This document shows positions 17,054-24,819 of a stretch of 64,000 nt of DNA, in pieces (positions within the stretch are counted from its first letter, which is position 1; each line of letters opens with the position of its first letter). The translations under genes were made by a program, and so were the position numbers. The DNA is from JAITMY01 sp031553765 (GTDB lineage Bacteria > Bacteroidota > Bacteroidia > Bacteroidales > UBA932). Location of the stretch: NCBI GenBank assembly GCA_031553765.1, contig JAVBKY010000003.1, forward strand, positions 372,001 through 436,000, given 5' to 3'. The notes under the pieces are model-generated. The model was not told the DNA's origin. It saw only the letters and a program-made list of their open reading frames with translations, and made no database searches.

Positions 17054-17797
17054 TTATAGCAAAGAACCTAATTTCTCCGCAACTAACACCGCCATTTTTT
17101 CGCGACATTCCTCAGAAGCAATATTTTGCACCACCTCATCGGCAAAACCCAACAGAAGCAGCTGCTGTGCCTCGGCCAAGCCAACGCCACGAGATCGGAG
17201 GTAAAACAGCGCCTCGGCATCCAGCTGGCCAACGGTGGCACCGTGACTACACTTTACATCGTCGGCGTAAATTTCGAGCTGCGGCTGCGCATGAGCATGA
17301 GCCGTTTCGCTTAACAAGAGTGTGCGACAGGTTTGTTGAGCATCAGTATGCTGGGCATCCTTGGCTACAATTACCCGTCCGCCAAAGTCAACCGAGGCAT
17401 TACCTACAGCTATTTGCTTGAATAGCTGAGTGCTTTTGCAATTTGCAACGGCATGATTAACAATAAAATTCGTTTTAAACTTCTGAGTAAGCGCGGCAGC
17501 GCTAAAGGCTGAGATGTTACATTCGGCGTTTTCGCCCTGCAAATCTATGCGAGTATTTTGGCTTATCTCCTCGCCGTCAAGGGTAAGATAAAATAGGTTG
17601 AGTACGCTGCTTTTTTGCAGCATAATGGTGTGCTTTACAGCTGCAGATTTTTGGTGCAACACCACCAAATTCAACTGCGCATCCTGCTCCACCAGCACCT
17701 CCAACGCCTGCGGAGCGCTATCGTCTAGCAGGAGAGAAAGCGACTGCCCGGCAGGAACCCGCAGGGTGTTGTTTTGTATATATTTGTTTGTATCCAC
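17054..17797 (-). CDS. sufD: Short SufD-like Fe-S assembly scaffold subunit
   Basis: Partner of SufB and SufC in the SufBCD scaffold. Only 247 residues, against roughly 400-450 in most SufD. What is present is the right-handed beta-helix core and C-terminus: IYADDVKCSHGATVGQLD (about 179-196) is the conserved SufB/SufD motif with the cysteine and histidine, followed by LRSRGVGLAEAQQLLLLGF. The N-terminal helical domain is missing or reduced to a short lead-in. The upstream sequence (17798-17867) is repeat DNA, so an intact longer form is not hidden there. It is third in the order sufB-sufC-sufD. Confidence 0.88.
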   Translation of the reverse strand: MDTNKYIQNNTLRVPAGQSLSLLLDDSAPQALEVLVEQDAQLNLVVLHQKSAAVKHTIMLQKSSVLNLFYLTLDGEEISQNTRIDLQGENAECNISAFSAAALTQKFKTNFIVNHAVANCKSTQLFKQIAVGNASVDFGGRVIVAKDAQHTDAQQTCRTLLLSETAHAHAQPQLEIYADDVKCSHGATVGQLDAEALFYLRSRGVGLAEAQQLLLLGFADEVVQNIASEECREKMAVLVAEKLGSLL

Positions 17798-17811
17798 GTG
17801 TGTTTAATGAA

Positions 17812-17871
17812 CAACGGACAATGCACAATGGACAATTATTGTCAGCTGTCCATTGTCAATTATCCATTTAT
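17812..17871. repeat. Inverted GGACAATGCACAATGG-type repeat (family G)
   Basis: AACGGACAATGCACAATGGACAATT and its inverse CTGTCCATTGTCAATTATCC lie back to back between sufC and sufD. Confidence 0.6.
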
Positions 17872-18608
17872 TTAAGCCAATCGTACCCCTTTTCCTCCAG
17901 CTCCAGCGCAAGGCTTTTGTCGCCCGTTTTAATGATTTTGCCCTGATAAAGTACGTGTACAAAATCGGGAACAATGTAATCGAGCAAGCGTTGGTAGTGA
18001 GTGATAAGGACTACAGCGTTATCCTTACTTTTGAGCTTATTTACGCCGTTGGCTACTATGCGCAGGGCATCAATATCAAGTCCGCTGTCGGTTTCATCGA
18101 GAATAGAAAGACGCGGCTCAAGCATAGCCATTTGGAAAATCTCGTTACGCTTTTTCTCGCCGCCCGAAAAACCAACATTTACGCCACGTGAGGCAAAGGA
18201 GGGATCCATCTCCACCAACGCCATTTTTTCGCGCATGAATTTCAGAAATTCCGAGGGCGACAACTCGGGTAAACCTTGCTGCTTGCGACGCTCAGACAAT
18301 GCGACCTTCATGAAGTTGGTGTTGCTTACACCGGCAATTTCTACGGGATACTGAAAGCTAAGGAAAAAACCTTCACGAGCACGCTCTTCGGGTGCCATTT
18401 CCAACAGATTTTTCCCGTCAAAAATAGCAGCACCTTGCGTAACCTCGTAGCCGGGCTTACCTGCCAATACTGACGACAGCGTACTTTTTCCCGAGCCATT
18501 GGGCCCCATAATGGCGTGCACCTCTCCGGCATTGACCTTCAAGTCTATGCCTTTGAGAATTTCTTTTTCGCCGATTTTGGCGTGCAAATTATTTACTTGT
18601 AGCAACAT
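17868..18608 (-). CDS. sufC: Fe-S cluster assembly ATPase SufC
   Basis: Cytosolic ABC-type ATPase that drives conformational change of SufBD. 246 residues from the ATG at 18608 (MLLQVNNLHAKIG). Walker A GPNGSGKST (35-43), signature GFSGGEKKRNE (146-156) and Walker B SILDETDSGLD (168-178) with the SufC-specific DETDSGLDIDAL. The open frame runs on to 18641, but the extra residues are encoded by a family G repeat and should be ignored. A four-helix-bundle gene separates it from sufB. Very secure assignment. Confidence 0.96.
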   Translation of the reverse strand: MLLQVNNLHAKIGEKEILKGIDLKVNAGEVHAIMGPNGSGKSTLSSVLAGKPGYEVTQGAAIFDGKNLLEMAPEERAREGFFLSFQYPVEIAGVSNTNFMKVALSERRKQQGLPELSPSEFLKFMREKMALVEMDPSFASRGVNVGFSGGEKKRNEIFQMAMLEPRLSILDETDSGLDIDALRIVANGVNKLKSKDNAVVLITHYQRLLDYIVPDFVHVLYQGKIIKTGDKSLALELEEKGYDWLK

Positions 18609-18610
18609 AC

Positions 18611-18643
18611 AAATGGACAACTGACAATGGATAATGGACAATT
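18611..18643. repeat. Family G repeat, 3' border of the inserted four-helix-bundle gene
   Basis: GGACAACTGACAATGGATAAT and following GGACAATTA. The stop codon TAA of the four-helix-bundle gene (minus strand) lies in this repeat. Confidence 0.6.
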
Positions 18644-19028
18644 ATTTTTTACTATTCTGCTTCGCTGTTTTTATGCTGCTTATCAGCAACCGAAGCAACT
18701 CTTGGCAATCTTTCACAATGGATTGAAAACCTTCCTCACCTATATATTCGCTATCTTTCAATAGCATTAACCAATATTCTGTTTCATTTGCTTCTTTCAA
18801 AGCAATGCTCAACTTTTTTACAAAATCTGCCGACGATTGCGCATGCTCTGCTTCGCGAACCATTGCTCCAATTGAAGTTCCGCTGCGCAACATTTGCTTG
18901 GATAATACAAACTCTTTTTGCTCTTGACTTAAAAACTTATATGCTTTAATTATTCTTAGTGCAAAAACATACGATTTATCTCTTAATACATTTTCTCCTG
19001 TCGCTATTACCATCTTCTTATTGTCCAT
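18642..19028 (-). CDS. Four-helix bundle protein (23S rRNA intervening-sequence protein family)
   Basis: 128 residues of the small four-helix bundle (S23/IVP-like, TIGR02436) family: ENVLRDKSYVFALRIIKAYKFL at the start, LLRSGTSIGAMVREAEHAQSSADF-type second helix region, then KEANETEYWLMLLKDSEYI. Family members were first seen inside 23S rRNA intervening sequences but most are free-standing; function unknown. It sits between sufB and sufC, breaking an otherwise conserved operon, and is bracketed by family G repeats (18611-18643, 19018-19050) that supply both its first codons (ATGGACAAT) and its stop. An alternative start is the second Met (M6). Confidence 0.9.
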   Translation of the reverse strand: MDNKKMVIATGENVLRDKSYVFALRIIKAYKFLSQEQKEFVLSKQMLRSGTSIGAMVREAEHAQSSADFVKKLSIALKEANETEYWLMLLKDSEYIGEEGFQSIVKDCQELLRLLISSIKTAKQNSKK

Positions 19029-19050
19029 TACCCATTGTCAGTTATCCGTT
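19018..19050. repeat. Family G repeat, 5' border of the inserted four-helix-bundle gene
   Basis: TTATTGTCCATTACCCATTG and GTCAGTTATCCG; inverse orientation to 18611-18643. It contains the ATG of the four-helix-bundle gene. Confidence 0.6.
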
Positions 19051-20492
19051 TACCCTACGCTTCCCTCGAGCGAAATCTGCAGCAACTTTTGCGCCTCAAC
19101 GGCAAACTCCATGGGCAATTGATTAAGCACTTCGCGAGCATAACCGTTTACAATCAAACCGACAGCATCCTCAGTGGCAATACCACGTTGGTTACAGTAA
19201 AAGAGTTGATCTTCACCTATTTTTGAAGTAGTGGCCTCATGTTCGACCACCGCTGTTTTGTTATCTACGTCAACATAGGGAAAGGTGTGCGCACCGCACT
19301 TATCGCCCAACAGTAAGCTGTCGCACTGCGAGAAGTTACGGGCATTATCGGCACCCTTGTTCACGCGCACTAAGCCGCGGTATGAATTTTGGCTATGCCC
19401 TGCAGATATACCCTTGCTCACTATGCGGCTACTGGTGTTTTTGCCTATGTGAATCATCTTGGTACCCGTGTCGGCCTGCTGGTAGTTGTTGGTTACTGCT
19501 ACGGAGTAGAATTCCGACGAGGAGTTATCGCCTTTGAGAATGGTGCTGGGGTACTTCCACGTAATGGCCGAGCCCGTTTCCACCTGCGCCCACGAGAGCT
19601 TGGAGTTGTCGCCCTTGCAGATGCCGCGCTTGGTAACAAAGTTGAAAATACCCCCTTTGCCTTGCTTGTCGCCCGGATACCAGTTTTGCACAGTGGAGTA
19701 CTTTACTTCGGCATCCTTCATTATCACAATTTCCACCACAGCAGCATGCAGCTGATTTTCATCGCGCTGCGGGGCGGTGCAGCCCTCAAGGTAGCTGACG
19801 TAGCTGCCCTCATCGGCCACTATGAGCGTGCGCTCAAACTGGCCCGTGCCCTTAGCGTTGATGCGGAAGTAGCTGGATAGCTCCATGGGGCAGCGTACGC
19901 CCTTAGGGATGTAGCAAAATGAGCCATCGCTAAACACGGCGGAATTTAATGCGGAGAAGAAGTTGTCGCCCGCGGGAACCACCGATGCCAAATACTTTTG
20001 TACTAACTCCGGATGCTCCTGCACGGCCTCGCTAAACGAGCAAAATATCACCCCTTTTTCGGCCAACGCTGCGCGAAAAGTCGTTTTAACCGATACGCTA
20101 TCCATTACCGCGTCCACCGCCACACCGGCCAACACCTTTTGCTCTTCGAGCGGAATTCCCAACTTATCGAAGGTGGCGCGGAGCTCGGGGTCAACCTCAT
20201 CCATGGATTGCTTTTCTACGGTAGGCTTGGGTGCCGCATAGTAAATAATGTTTTGATAATCAATTTCGGGAATTTGGAGTTGCGCCCATGTGGGCATTTT
20301 CATCTCCAGCCAACGACGGTAGGCCTTCAGGCGAAAGTCGAGCAACCATTGCGGCTCATTTTTCTTTGCGGAAATAAGCCGTACAACGTCCTCGCTCAAC
20401 CCCTTAGGAATAGTATCGCTCTCAATATCAGTAGTGAAACCGTACTTGTAATCGCCGGAGGTAATATCCTGTATGATGTCGTCTGCTGCCAT
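19050..20492 (-). CDS. sufB: Fe-S cluster assembly protein SufB
   Basis: Main scaffold subunit on which the cluster is built. 480 residues, normal size. Conserved stretches include FCYIPKGVRCPMELSSYFRIN (about 199-219), EGCTAPQRDENQLHAAVVEI (about 236-255), and near the C-terminus DKCGAHTFPYVDVDNKTAVVEHEATTSKIGEDQLFYCNQRG, which carries the cysteine and glutamate/histidine residues used in cluster assembly. First gene of the sufB-(four-helix)-sufC-sufD cluster; a TATCTTCG box at 20516-20523 is a likely promoter. Confidence 0.96.
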   Translation of the reverse strand: MAADDIIQDITSGDYKYGFTTDIESDTIPKGLSEDVVRLISAKKNEPQWLLDFRLKAYRRWLEMKMPTWAQLQIPEIDYQNIIYYAAPKPTVEKQSMDEVDPELRATFDKLGIPLEEQKVLAGVAVDAVMDSVSVKTTFRAALAEKGVIFCSFSEAVQEHPELVQKYLASVVPAGDNFFSALNSAVFSDGSFCYIPKGVRCPMELSSYFRINAKGTGQFERTLIVADEGSYVSYLEGCTAPQRDENQLHAAVVEIVIMKDAEVKYSTVQNWYPGDKQGKGGIFNFVTKRGICKGDNSKLSWAQVETGSAITWKYPSTILKGDNSSSEFYSVAVTNNYQQADTGTKMIHIGKNTSSRIVSKGISAGHSQNSYRGLVRVNKGADNARNFSQCDSLLLGDKCGAHTFPYVDVDNKTAVVEHEATTSKIGEDQLFYCNQRGIATEDAVGLIVNGYAREVLNQLPMEFAVEAQKLLQISLEGSVG

Positions 20493-20515
20493 GTCGTTTT
20501 TTTACATTCGGACTA

Positions 20516-20523
20516 CGAAGATA
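20516..20523 (-). promoter_or_regulatory. Candidate -7 box for the suf cluster
   Basis: Minus strand TATCTTCG, seven of eight matches to TAnnTTTG, 24 bp before the sufB ATG. Confidence 0.4.
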
Positions 20524-20607
20524 CAAAAAAACAGGGAGGTTTTGACAAAACACCGCATCCGCATTCTGATAAAAACAAGGCGTCGAGAGGTGCGCAAAAA
20601 ACGCGCA

Positions 20608-21834
20608 CTACTTTCGGGCGGCAACCTCTCTAAGACTGTTTAGCAGCACCTCAAGATACAAATCAATGGTAGTAGCGTGCGTACCGCCCGGTTGCTCATA
20701 CTTTTTCACCATGCAGCCTTTGGCCTGCATGGCGTTGTAAGCGTTGAGCGTATTAATGGGGTAAACCCACGTATCGGCGCCACCATATATGAAAATGAGG
20801 CTATCGGCAGGACTAAAACTCACCAGCGAGTTTTGCTCCAACACCACAAGCATTTCTGTATCCGTGTCATTTTGTATGCCTGCAATAAATTCCGGCTTAA
20901 AGAGTCGAGCAGGGTTAGTATCAATTTTTACAGTATTTTCCGGAATAAAATATCCCATTTGATAACCTATTCCTCTCAATTTAGTATCGTTGTCGGCAGT
21001 AAAAATATCGCTATAACCCCTTGAGTAACCGTAATCACTCTTTAGCATACTCAACGCCCACAGGTAGCTACTCACTTCGTGTGCAGAGCACTCCTCATTC
21101 TTCGTCACAAGTCCCTTTGTGAGCGCCACATTATCGTAGGGACCAGATCCAGCCACTGTTTTCTCCACCCGAAGTGCGAGACTAGACGTAGGCTCCTGAA
21201 TCTTTTCCTGAATTCTTTCCTGAAGCGCCACAGCAGCATAGCCACCCTCCGAGTACCCGGTAATGAACACACTCGGATTAAACGATAATTTAGCACCTTC
21301 AGCATACTCCTTAAAGGCATACACAAGGTCAACACCAGCCTGCGCCAACGACTCCTTGTGAATGTAGGGGTGCTCAATATTTGCGCTGGCACCATATCCA
21401 ATATAGTCAGGCATAAGTACTACGCAGCCAAAGGTGGAGGCAATAAGCGCCGAAAAGAAGATTTCCACGGAGACTATTGCAACAGATGGAGCCTCCTCCT
21501 TAGTAATGGTGCCGTGAGTGTACACCACTGTGGGCATGGAGGTATTTATGTTAGTTGGAACAAAAAACACTCCGGAGGCAGCTATGGGCGTTCCCTTCGG
21601 GTACTGAGTTTTATAGGTTACAGCATAAGCATTCACCGTGCCTTGCGGAAGGTTGAGATACTGCGTATATCCTGCCTGCATAATTGCCAGCTGCAGAAAC
21701 TCCTTAGGAAGTTCGGACTTGAAAGTTGCACTTACTAAATAATCATTTACTACGGGCTCACTATTGTCATTATCTTTAGAACACGAAACCAGCAGCACAG
21801 CAATCAGCAGCACAAAGAGCATTCTTTCTTTCAT
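20608..21834 (-). CDS. Secretory-lipase-like alpha/beta hydrolase lipoprotein
   Basis: 408 residues from the ATG at 21834. Lipoprotein signal with lipobox LLVSC (C18), so it is probably anchored to a membrane, in Bacteroidota often the outer membrane. Alpha/beta hydrolase catalytic triad candidates: S195 in GYSEGGYA, D354 in YGGADTWV and H386 in GGTHATT; oxyanion region YTHGTITKEEAP (105-116). It resembles secretory lipases/prolyl oligopeptidase-like esterases; substrate unknown. It is the last gene of a tight run comF - MFS - hydrolase (16 bp after the MFS stop). A longer frame from 21861 would bury the signal peptide and is rejected. Confidence 0.85.
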   Translation of the reverse strand: MKERMLFVLLIAVLLVSCSKDNDNSEPVVNDYLVSATFKSELPKEFLQLAIMQAGYTQYLNLPQGTVNAYAVTYKTQYPKGTPIAASGVFFVPTNINTSMPTVVYTHGTITKEEAPSVAIVSVEIFFSALIASTFGCVVLMPDYIGYGASANIEHPYIHKESLAQAGVDLVYAFKEYAEGAKLSFNPSVFITGYSEGGYAAVALQERIQEKIQEPTSSLALRVEKTVAGSGPYDNVALTKGLVTKNEECSAHEVSSYLWALSMLKSDYGYSRGYSDIFTADNDTKLRGIGYQMGYFIPENTVKIDTNPARLFKPEFIAGIQNDTDTEMLVVLEQNSLVSFSPADSLIFIYGGADTWVYPINTLNAYNAMQAKGCMVKKYEQPGGTHATTIDLYLEVLLNSLREVAARK

Positions 21835-21850
21835 TACAAATCTTATTTGG

Positions 21851-23074
21851 TTAGTCGGCAAAATTAGGTATTTTTTTATCTAATCGCATGGCGGATGGCG
21901 TAATAAATGCAAGTAAGCCTACTACCAATATGGCAACTCCACACACCACAAAGGAGGTAGTGATTCCCAATCTATCGGCAAAAAAGCCTATACCAATAAG
22001 CCCCAAAAGTGAGGGTATAAGACTTAGGGTTATGAACATAGAGAACACTCGCCCCAACGTAGCCGGGTCAATATAGGTTTGCAAAATGGCGGTAAAAGCC
22101 GCATTGTACACGGCACCGGATACTCCAGCAAGAGTAGTAATTATTGCAAACAGCACAAAACCTGTAGGTGGTAATATACCTGATAAAAAAAAAGTTAACC
22201 CAACCACTAGGTACATCCAGTTAACCAGCGTTACCCTGCTCTTTTTATACGTTATGGCTCCCATAACCAGCCCCCCAAGCAAAGCGCCCACACCCCACAC
22301 TATCTCAATAAGACTAACCTGAAAGGCGTTTCCGCCAAAATATTTGAGCGTCATGAGCGGGAACAGCACGCTTATGGGCATAATGAAAAAGGTAACCAGC
22401 GTGGAGTAAAGGAAAATGAAGCTGAGACCACGATTGCGCAATACCGACATAGCGCCTTCGCGCATTTCATACAGCACGTTCTTTACCTTTTCGCCTACTT
22501 GCCGGGGGTTAGGAATGCGCACAAACAGCAGGGAGACGCAGGCAAGTATAGCGCCCACCACATCAAGCATCAGCACGTATTCCATTTTCCAAAAGGTAAT
22601 AAAAAAAGCACCCAGCGCAGGACCTGCAATGTTGCACACCGATTGTATAACTTGGTCAATACCAGCCACGCGCGTAAGTTGATCCTGCGGAGCCAACAGC
22701 GGCACCGAGGCCTGCATGGCAGGCATGTGAAAAGCGGAGCCCACCGAGCGCAAAGCTAACAGCAAAAATATATGCCACATTTCCGCAATATCAAGCCAAA
22801 ACAACACAGCAAGTATCAGCGTGCAAAAGGCAATGAAGCTATCGGAAAGAATCATGACCAACTTGCGGCTCCAGCGGTCGATAAATACACCCGTGAGCGG
22901 CCCCAGCAACGCCTGCGGCAGCAAGCCCGCAACAGCAGCAAGCGCCAGCATTTCGGCAGAGCCGGTCTTCATGCTAAGCCACAAAATTATTGCAAAGTTA
23001 ACAATGGTGCTACTCAGCAACGACAGGAATTGCCCCGTCCATATAATACCAAAGACTTTTTTCCAGTTATCCAT
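21851..23074 (-). CDS. MFS transporter, drug/macrolide efflux-like
   Basis: 407 residues, about 12 membrane helices. The loop 2-3 motif reads GVFIDRWSRK (about 62-71), as in MFS exporters of the MFS_3/Mef group. It starts 24 bp after the comF stop and is followed 16 bp later by the lipase-like lipoprotein. The substrate cannot be read from sequence. MFS class is certain; export of a small hydrophobic compound is inference. Confidence 0.87.
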   Translation of the reverse strand: MDNWKKVFGIIWTGQFLSLLSSTIVNFAIILWLSMKTGSAEMLALAAVAGLLPQALLGPLTGVFIDRWSRKLVMILSDSFIAFCTLILAVLFWLDIAEMWHIFLLLALRSVGSAFHMPAMQASVPLLAPQDQLTRVAGIDQVIQSVCNIAGPALGAFFITFWKMEYVLMLDVVGAILACVSLLFVRIPNPRQVGEKVKNVLYEMREGAMSVLRNRGLSFIFLYSTLVTFFIMPISVLFPLMTLKYFGGNAFQVSLIEIVWGVGALLGGLVMGAITYKKSRVTLVNWMYLVVGLTFFLSGILPPTGFVLFAIITTLAGVSGAVYNAAFTAILQTYIDPATLGRVFSMFITLSLIPSLLGLIGIGFFADRLGITTSFVVCGVAILVVGLLAFITPSAMRLDKKIPNFAD

Positions 23075-23098
23075 AAAACACAGGCAAATAACGCACGG

Positions 23099-23800
23099 CT
23101 ACGTTTTCACAGCCGCCGCCAGCGTTGCCACGCTGATTTTACAATTCACCGCACGGAGAGTCGCGGTGATACAGGCCTCAAGTGTGGCTCCGGTGGTAAG
23201 TACATCGTCTACCAAAAGAATGTGTTTCCCATCCAACTCCGTAACTTTATCGGGATACACGGCAAATACATCCTCCACGTTTTTCATGCGCTCCTCGCGC
23301 GATTTTCGGGTTTGCGTTTCGTTGTGCCGTTGACGATAAACTACATTTGCCAACATGGGTTTTCCAAATGACTGGGCAATACCTTTGGCTATTTTTTCGC
23401 TCTGGTTATATCCGCGAGCGCGCAGACGCTTAGCATGTAGCGGAATAGAAACAACCACATCAATATCCTCATACAAGGGCGATTGCTGCAACTCCGCTCC
23501 AAGCAAGCTACCCAACTCAACACCAACCTGCGGGCGATTTTTGTACTTCAACTTGTGCAGCAGTTTACGGTACTTGCTACCTTTTCCCATAAAGAAAAGC
23601 GAACAGGCATTTTCTACCTGAACCCGCCCCCAAAATACCTGCTCTACAGGATTACCTTTTTGCAACCAATAGCGTGTACGCGGCAGCTTATACTTGCAGG
23701 TGGTACATAGCACATGTTCGCCTGCCACCAGCTGCACGCCACAAGCCTCGCAGCTATTGGGATATATGAGAGAAAGGAAGGAGTGAAAGAATGACAACAT
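23099..23800 (-). CDS. comF: ComF family phosphoribosyltransferase-like protein
   Basis: 233 residues. N-terminal zinc finger C17-x2-C20...C32-x2-C35 (SCEACG, LCTTC), then a type I phosphoribosyltransferase domain with the PRPP loop ILLVDDVLTTGATLEAC (194-210). ComF/GntX proteins are needed for DNA uptake in some bacteria, but the enzymatic substrate is not established. First of a co-directional run with an MFS pump and a lipoprotein. No other competence genes nearby except the TfoX C-domain gene, which is not linked. Confidence 0.9.
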   Translation of the reverse strand: MLSFFHSFLSLIYPNSCEACGVQLVAGEHVLCTTCKYKLPRTRYWLQKGNPVEQVFWGRVQVENACSLFFMGKGSKYRKLLHKLKYKNRPQVGVELGSLLGAELQQSPLYEDIDVVVSIPLHAKRLRARGYNQSEKIAKGIAQSFGKPMLANVVYRQRHNETQTRKSREERMKNVEDVFAVYPDKVTELDGKHILLVDDVLTTGATLEACITATLRAVNCKISVATLAAAVKT

Positions 23801-23815
23801 TATTTACAATTGAAC

Positions 23816-23860
23816 AATTTACGATTGACAATTTCATCTTTCAATTGTCAATCGTAAATT
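23816..23860. repeat. Perfect 18-bp inverted repeat between SIMPL and comF genes
   Basis: AATTTACGATTGACAATT (23816-23833) and its exact complement (23843-23860), spacer 9 nt. Part of family G; it lacks a T-run and so is not an obvious terminator. Confidence 0.8.
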
Positions 23861-23878
23861 AGTAAATCGTCAATTATT

Positions 23879-24586
23879 TTACTCTATTGTAAATCTCGCG
23901 GTAACGGTGCTTTCCAGCTTAATGGTGGCAAACTCCAACTCAGGTTGCGACTCGGACATAGCCATATCGCTACTTGCCATTACCTTGTTGGCACGCATGG
24001 GCGCTGCGTAGGTACGATAAATGGGCGTTTCGTACTCCTGCACCCAGATTGCTTTACCCGCCTTTTGCCCAACGGCCTCAAGCAAATCCGAGGCCTTTAC
24101 CTTAGCCGCTTTCATGGCCTCAACTTTTACCTCTCGACGGAATTTTTCCATCTCGGAATGATCAACTTTTTCGAGTACAATATTCGATACGTTGATTTTT
24201 TTCAGCTCCTGAATAGCCTTACCCGCCATAGAAGCATTGCGCACCAGCAAGCGGTAATCCTTACTTGTAAAAACATCGGTGCTCTTGTACCAGTACGACA
24301 TGAAGTTGCTTTCCAAGTCCTTAATTGTCAAATCCCTAGCAACATCAATACCCAACTTACCCAAAACCAACTTCATCTCTCTTTCCTGTTGGTCGAGCGA
24401 TTGTTTTGCCTTATTATCTTTTTCGCTAATGGTAATCCTAAGGTAAATTTTATCGGGGGTAATTTCCTTTTCAGCCTTGCCCGTAACCTCAATATAGGGT
24501 TGGTCAATAAAGTTTTTTTCACCTACCTGCGCTTGCGCAAAAGCAGCGCAAAATGCAAGGGCTGCTACAAGAATAATCTTTTTCAT
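23879..24586 (-). CDS. SIMPL domain-containing periplasmic protein
   Basis: 235 residues with a signal peptide (MKKIILVAALAFCAAFAQAQ) and a SIMPL/DUF541 domain: IEVTGKAEKEITPDKIYLRITISEKD near 32-57 is the typical start, and the final strand ends TVTARFTIE. Members of this family (YggE/BP26-like) are oligomeric periplasmic or outer-membrane proteins with no settled function. Unlinked to the next gene by repeats on both sides. Confidence 0.88.
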   Translation of the reverse strand: MKKIILVAALAFCAAFAQAQVGEKNFIDQPYIEVTGKAEKEITPDKIYLRITISEKDNKAKQSLDQQEREMKLVLGKLGIDVARDLTIKDLESNFMSYWYKSTDVFTSKDYRLLVRNASMAGKAIQELKKINVSNIVLEKVDHSEMEKFRREVKVEAMKAAKVKASDLLEAVGQKAGKAIWVQEYETPIYRTYAAPMRANKVMASSDMAMSESQPELEFATIKLESTVTARFTIE

Positions 24587-24655
24587 GACGATAGAATTTT
24601 TAAATCACAAGTAACAAATGTAATAAAAGAACAGCAGAAAATGAAAACCACTATT

Positions 24656-24738
24656 GTCATTGCGAGCAAAGCGAAGCAAACTCACATTTTAGCAACGTCA
24701 ACTATAACTTGAGATTGCTTCGCTTTGCTCGCAATGAC
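24656..24738. repeat. Inverted-repeat element, family D
   Basis: Arms GTCATTGCGAGCAAAGCGAA and TTCGCTTTGCTCGCAATGAC, more than 20 bp and near-perfect, around a 30-bp centre. A degenerate second copy sits inside another repeat at 63245-63332. Confidence 0.85.
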
Positions 24739-24789
24739 GCTCTGGGCAAATACCGTAGCAAAAGGGCTGGCGCTCTGCCACTTTTTTTG

Positions 24790-24797
24790 TATATTTG
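24790..24797 (+). promoter_or_regulatory. Candidate -7 box for mutS
   Basis: TATATTTG, exact consensus, 22 bp before the mutS ATG at 24820. No TTTG at the expected -33 spacing. Confidence 0.45.
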
Positions 24798-24819
24798 TTG
24801 CTTACGCAAAATTGAAAAA

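Noticed and set aside
24709..24819. Upstream extension of the mutS reading frame
   Set aside because: The extra residues are encoded by a family D repeat, and the family starts near MAEEKKEKK; a -7 box lies at 24790.
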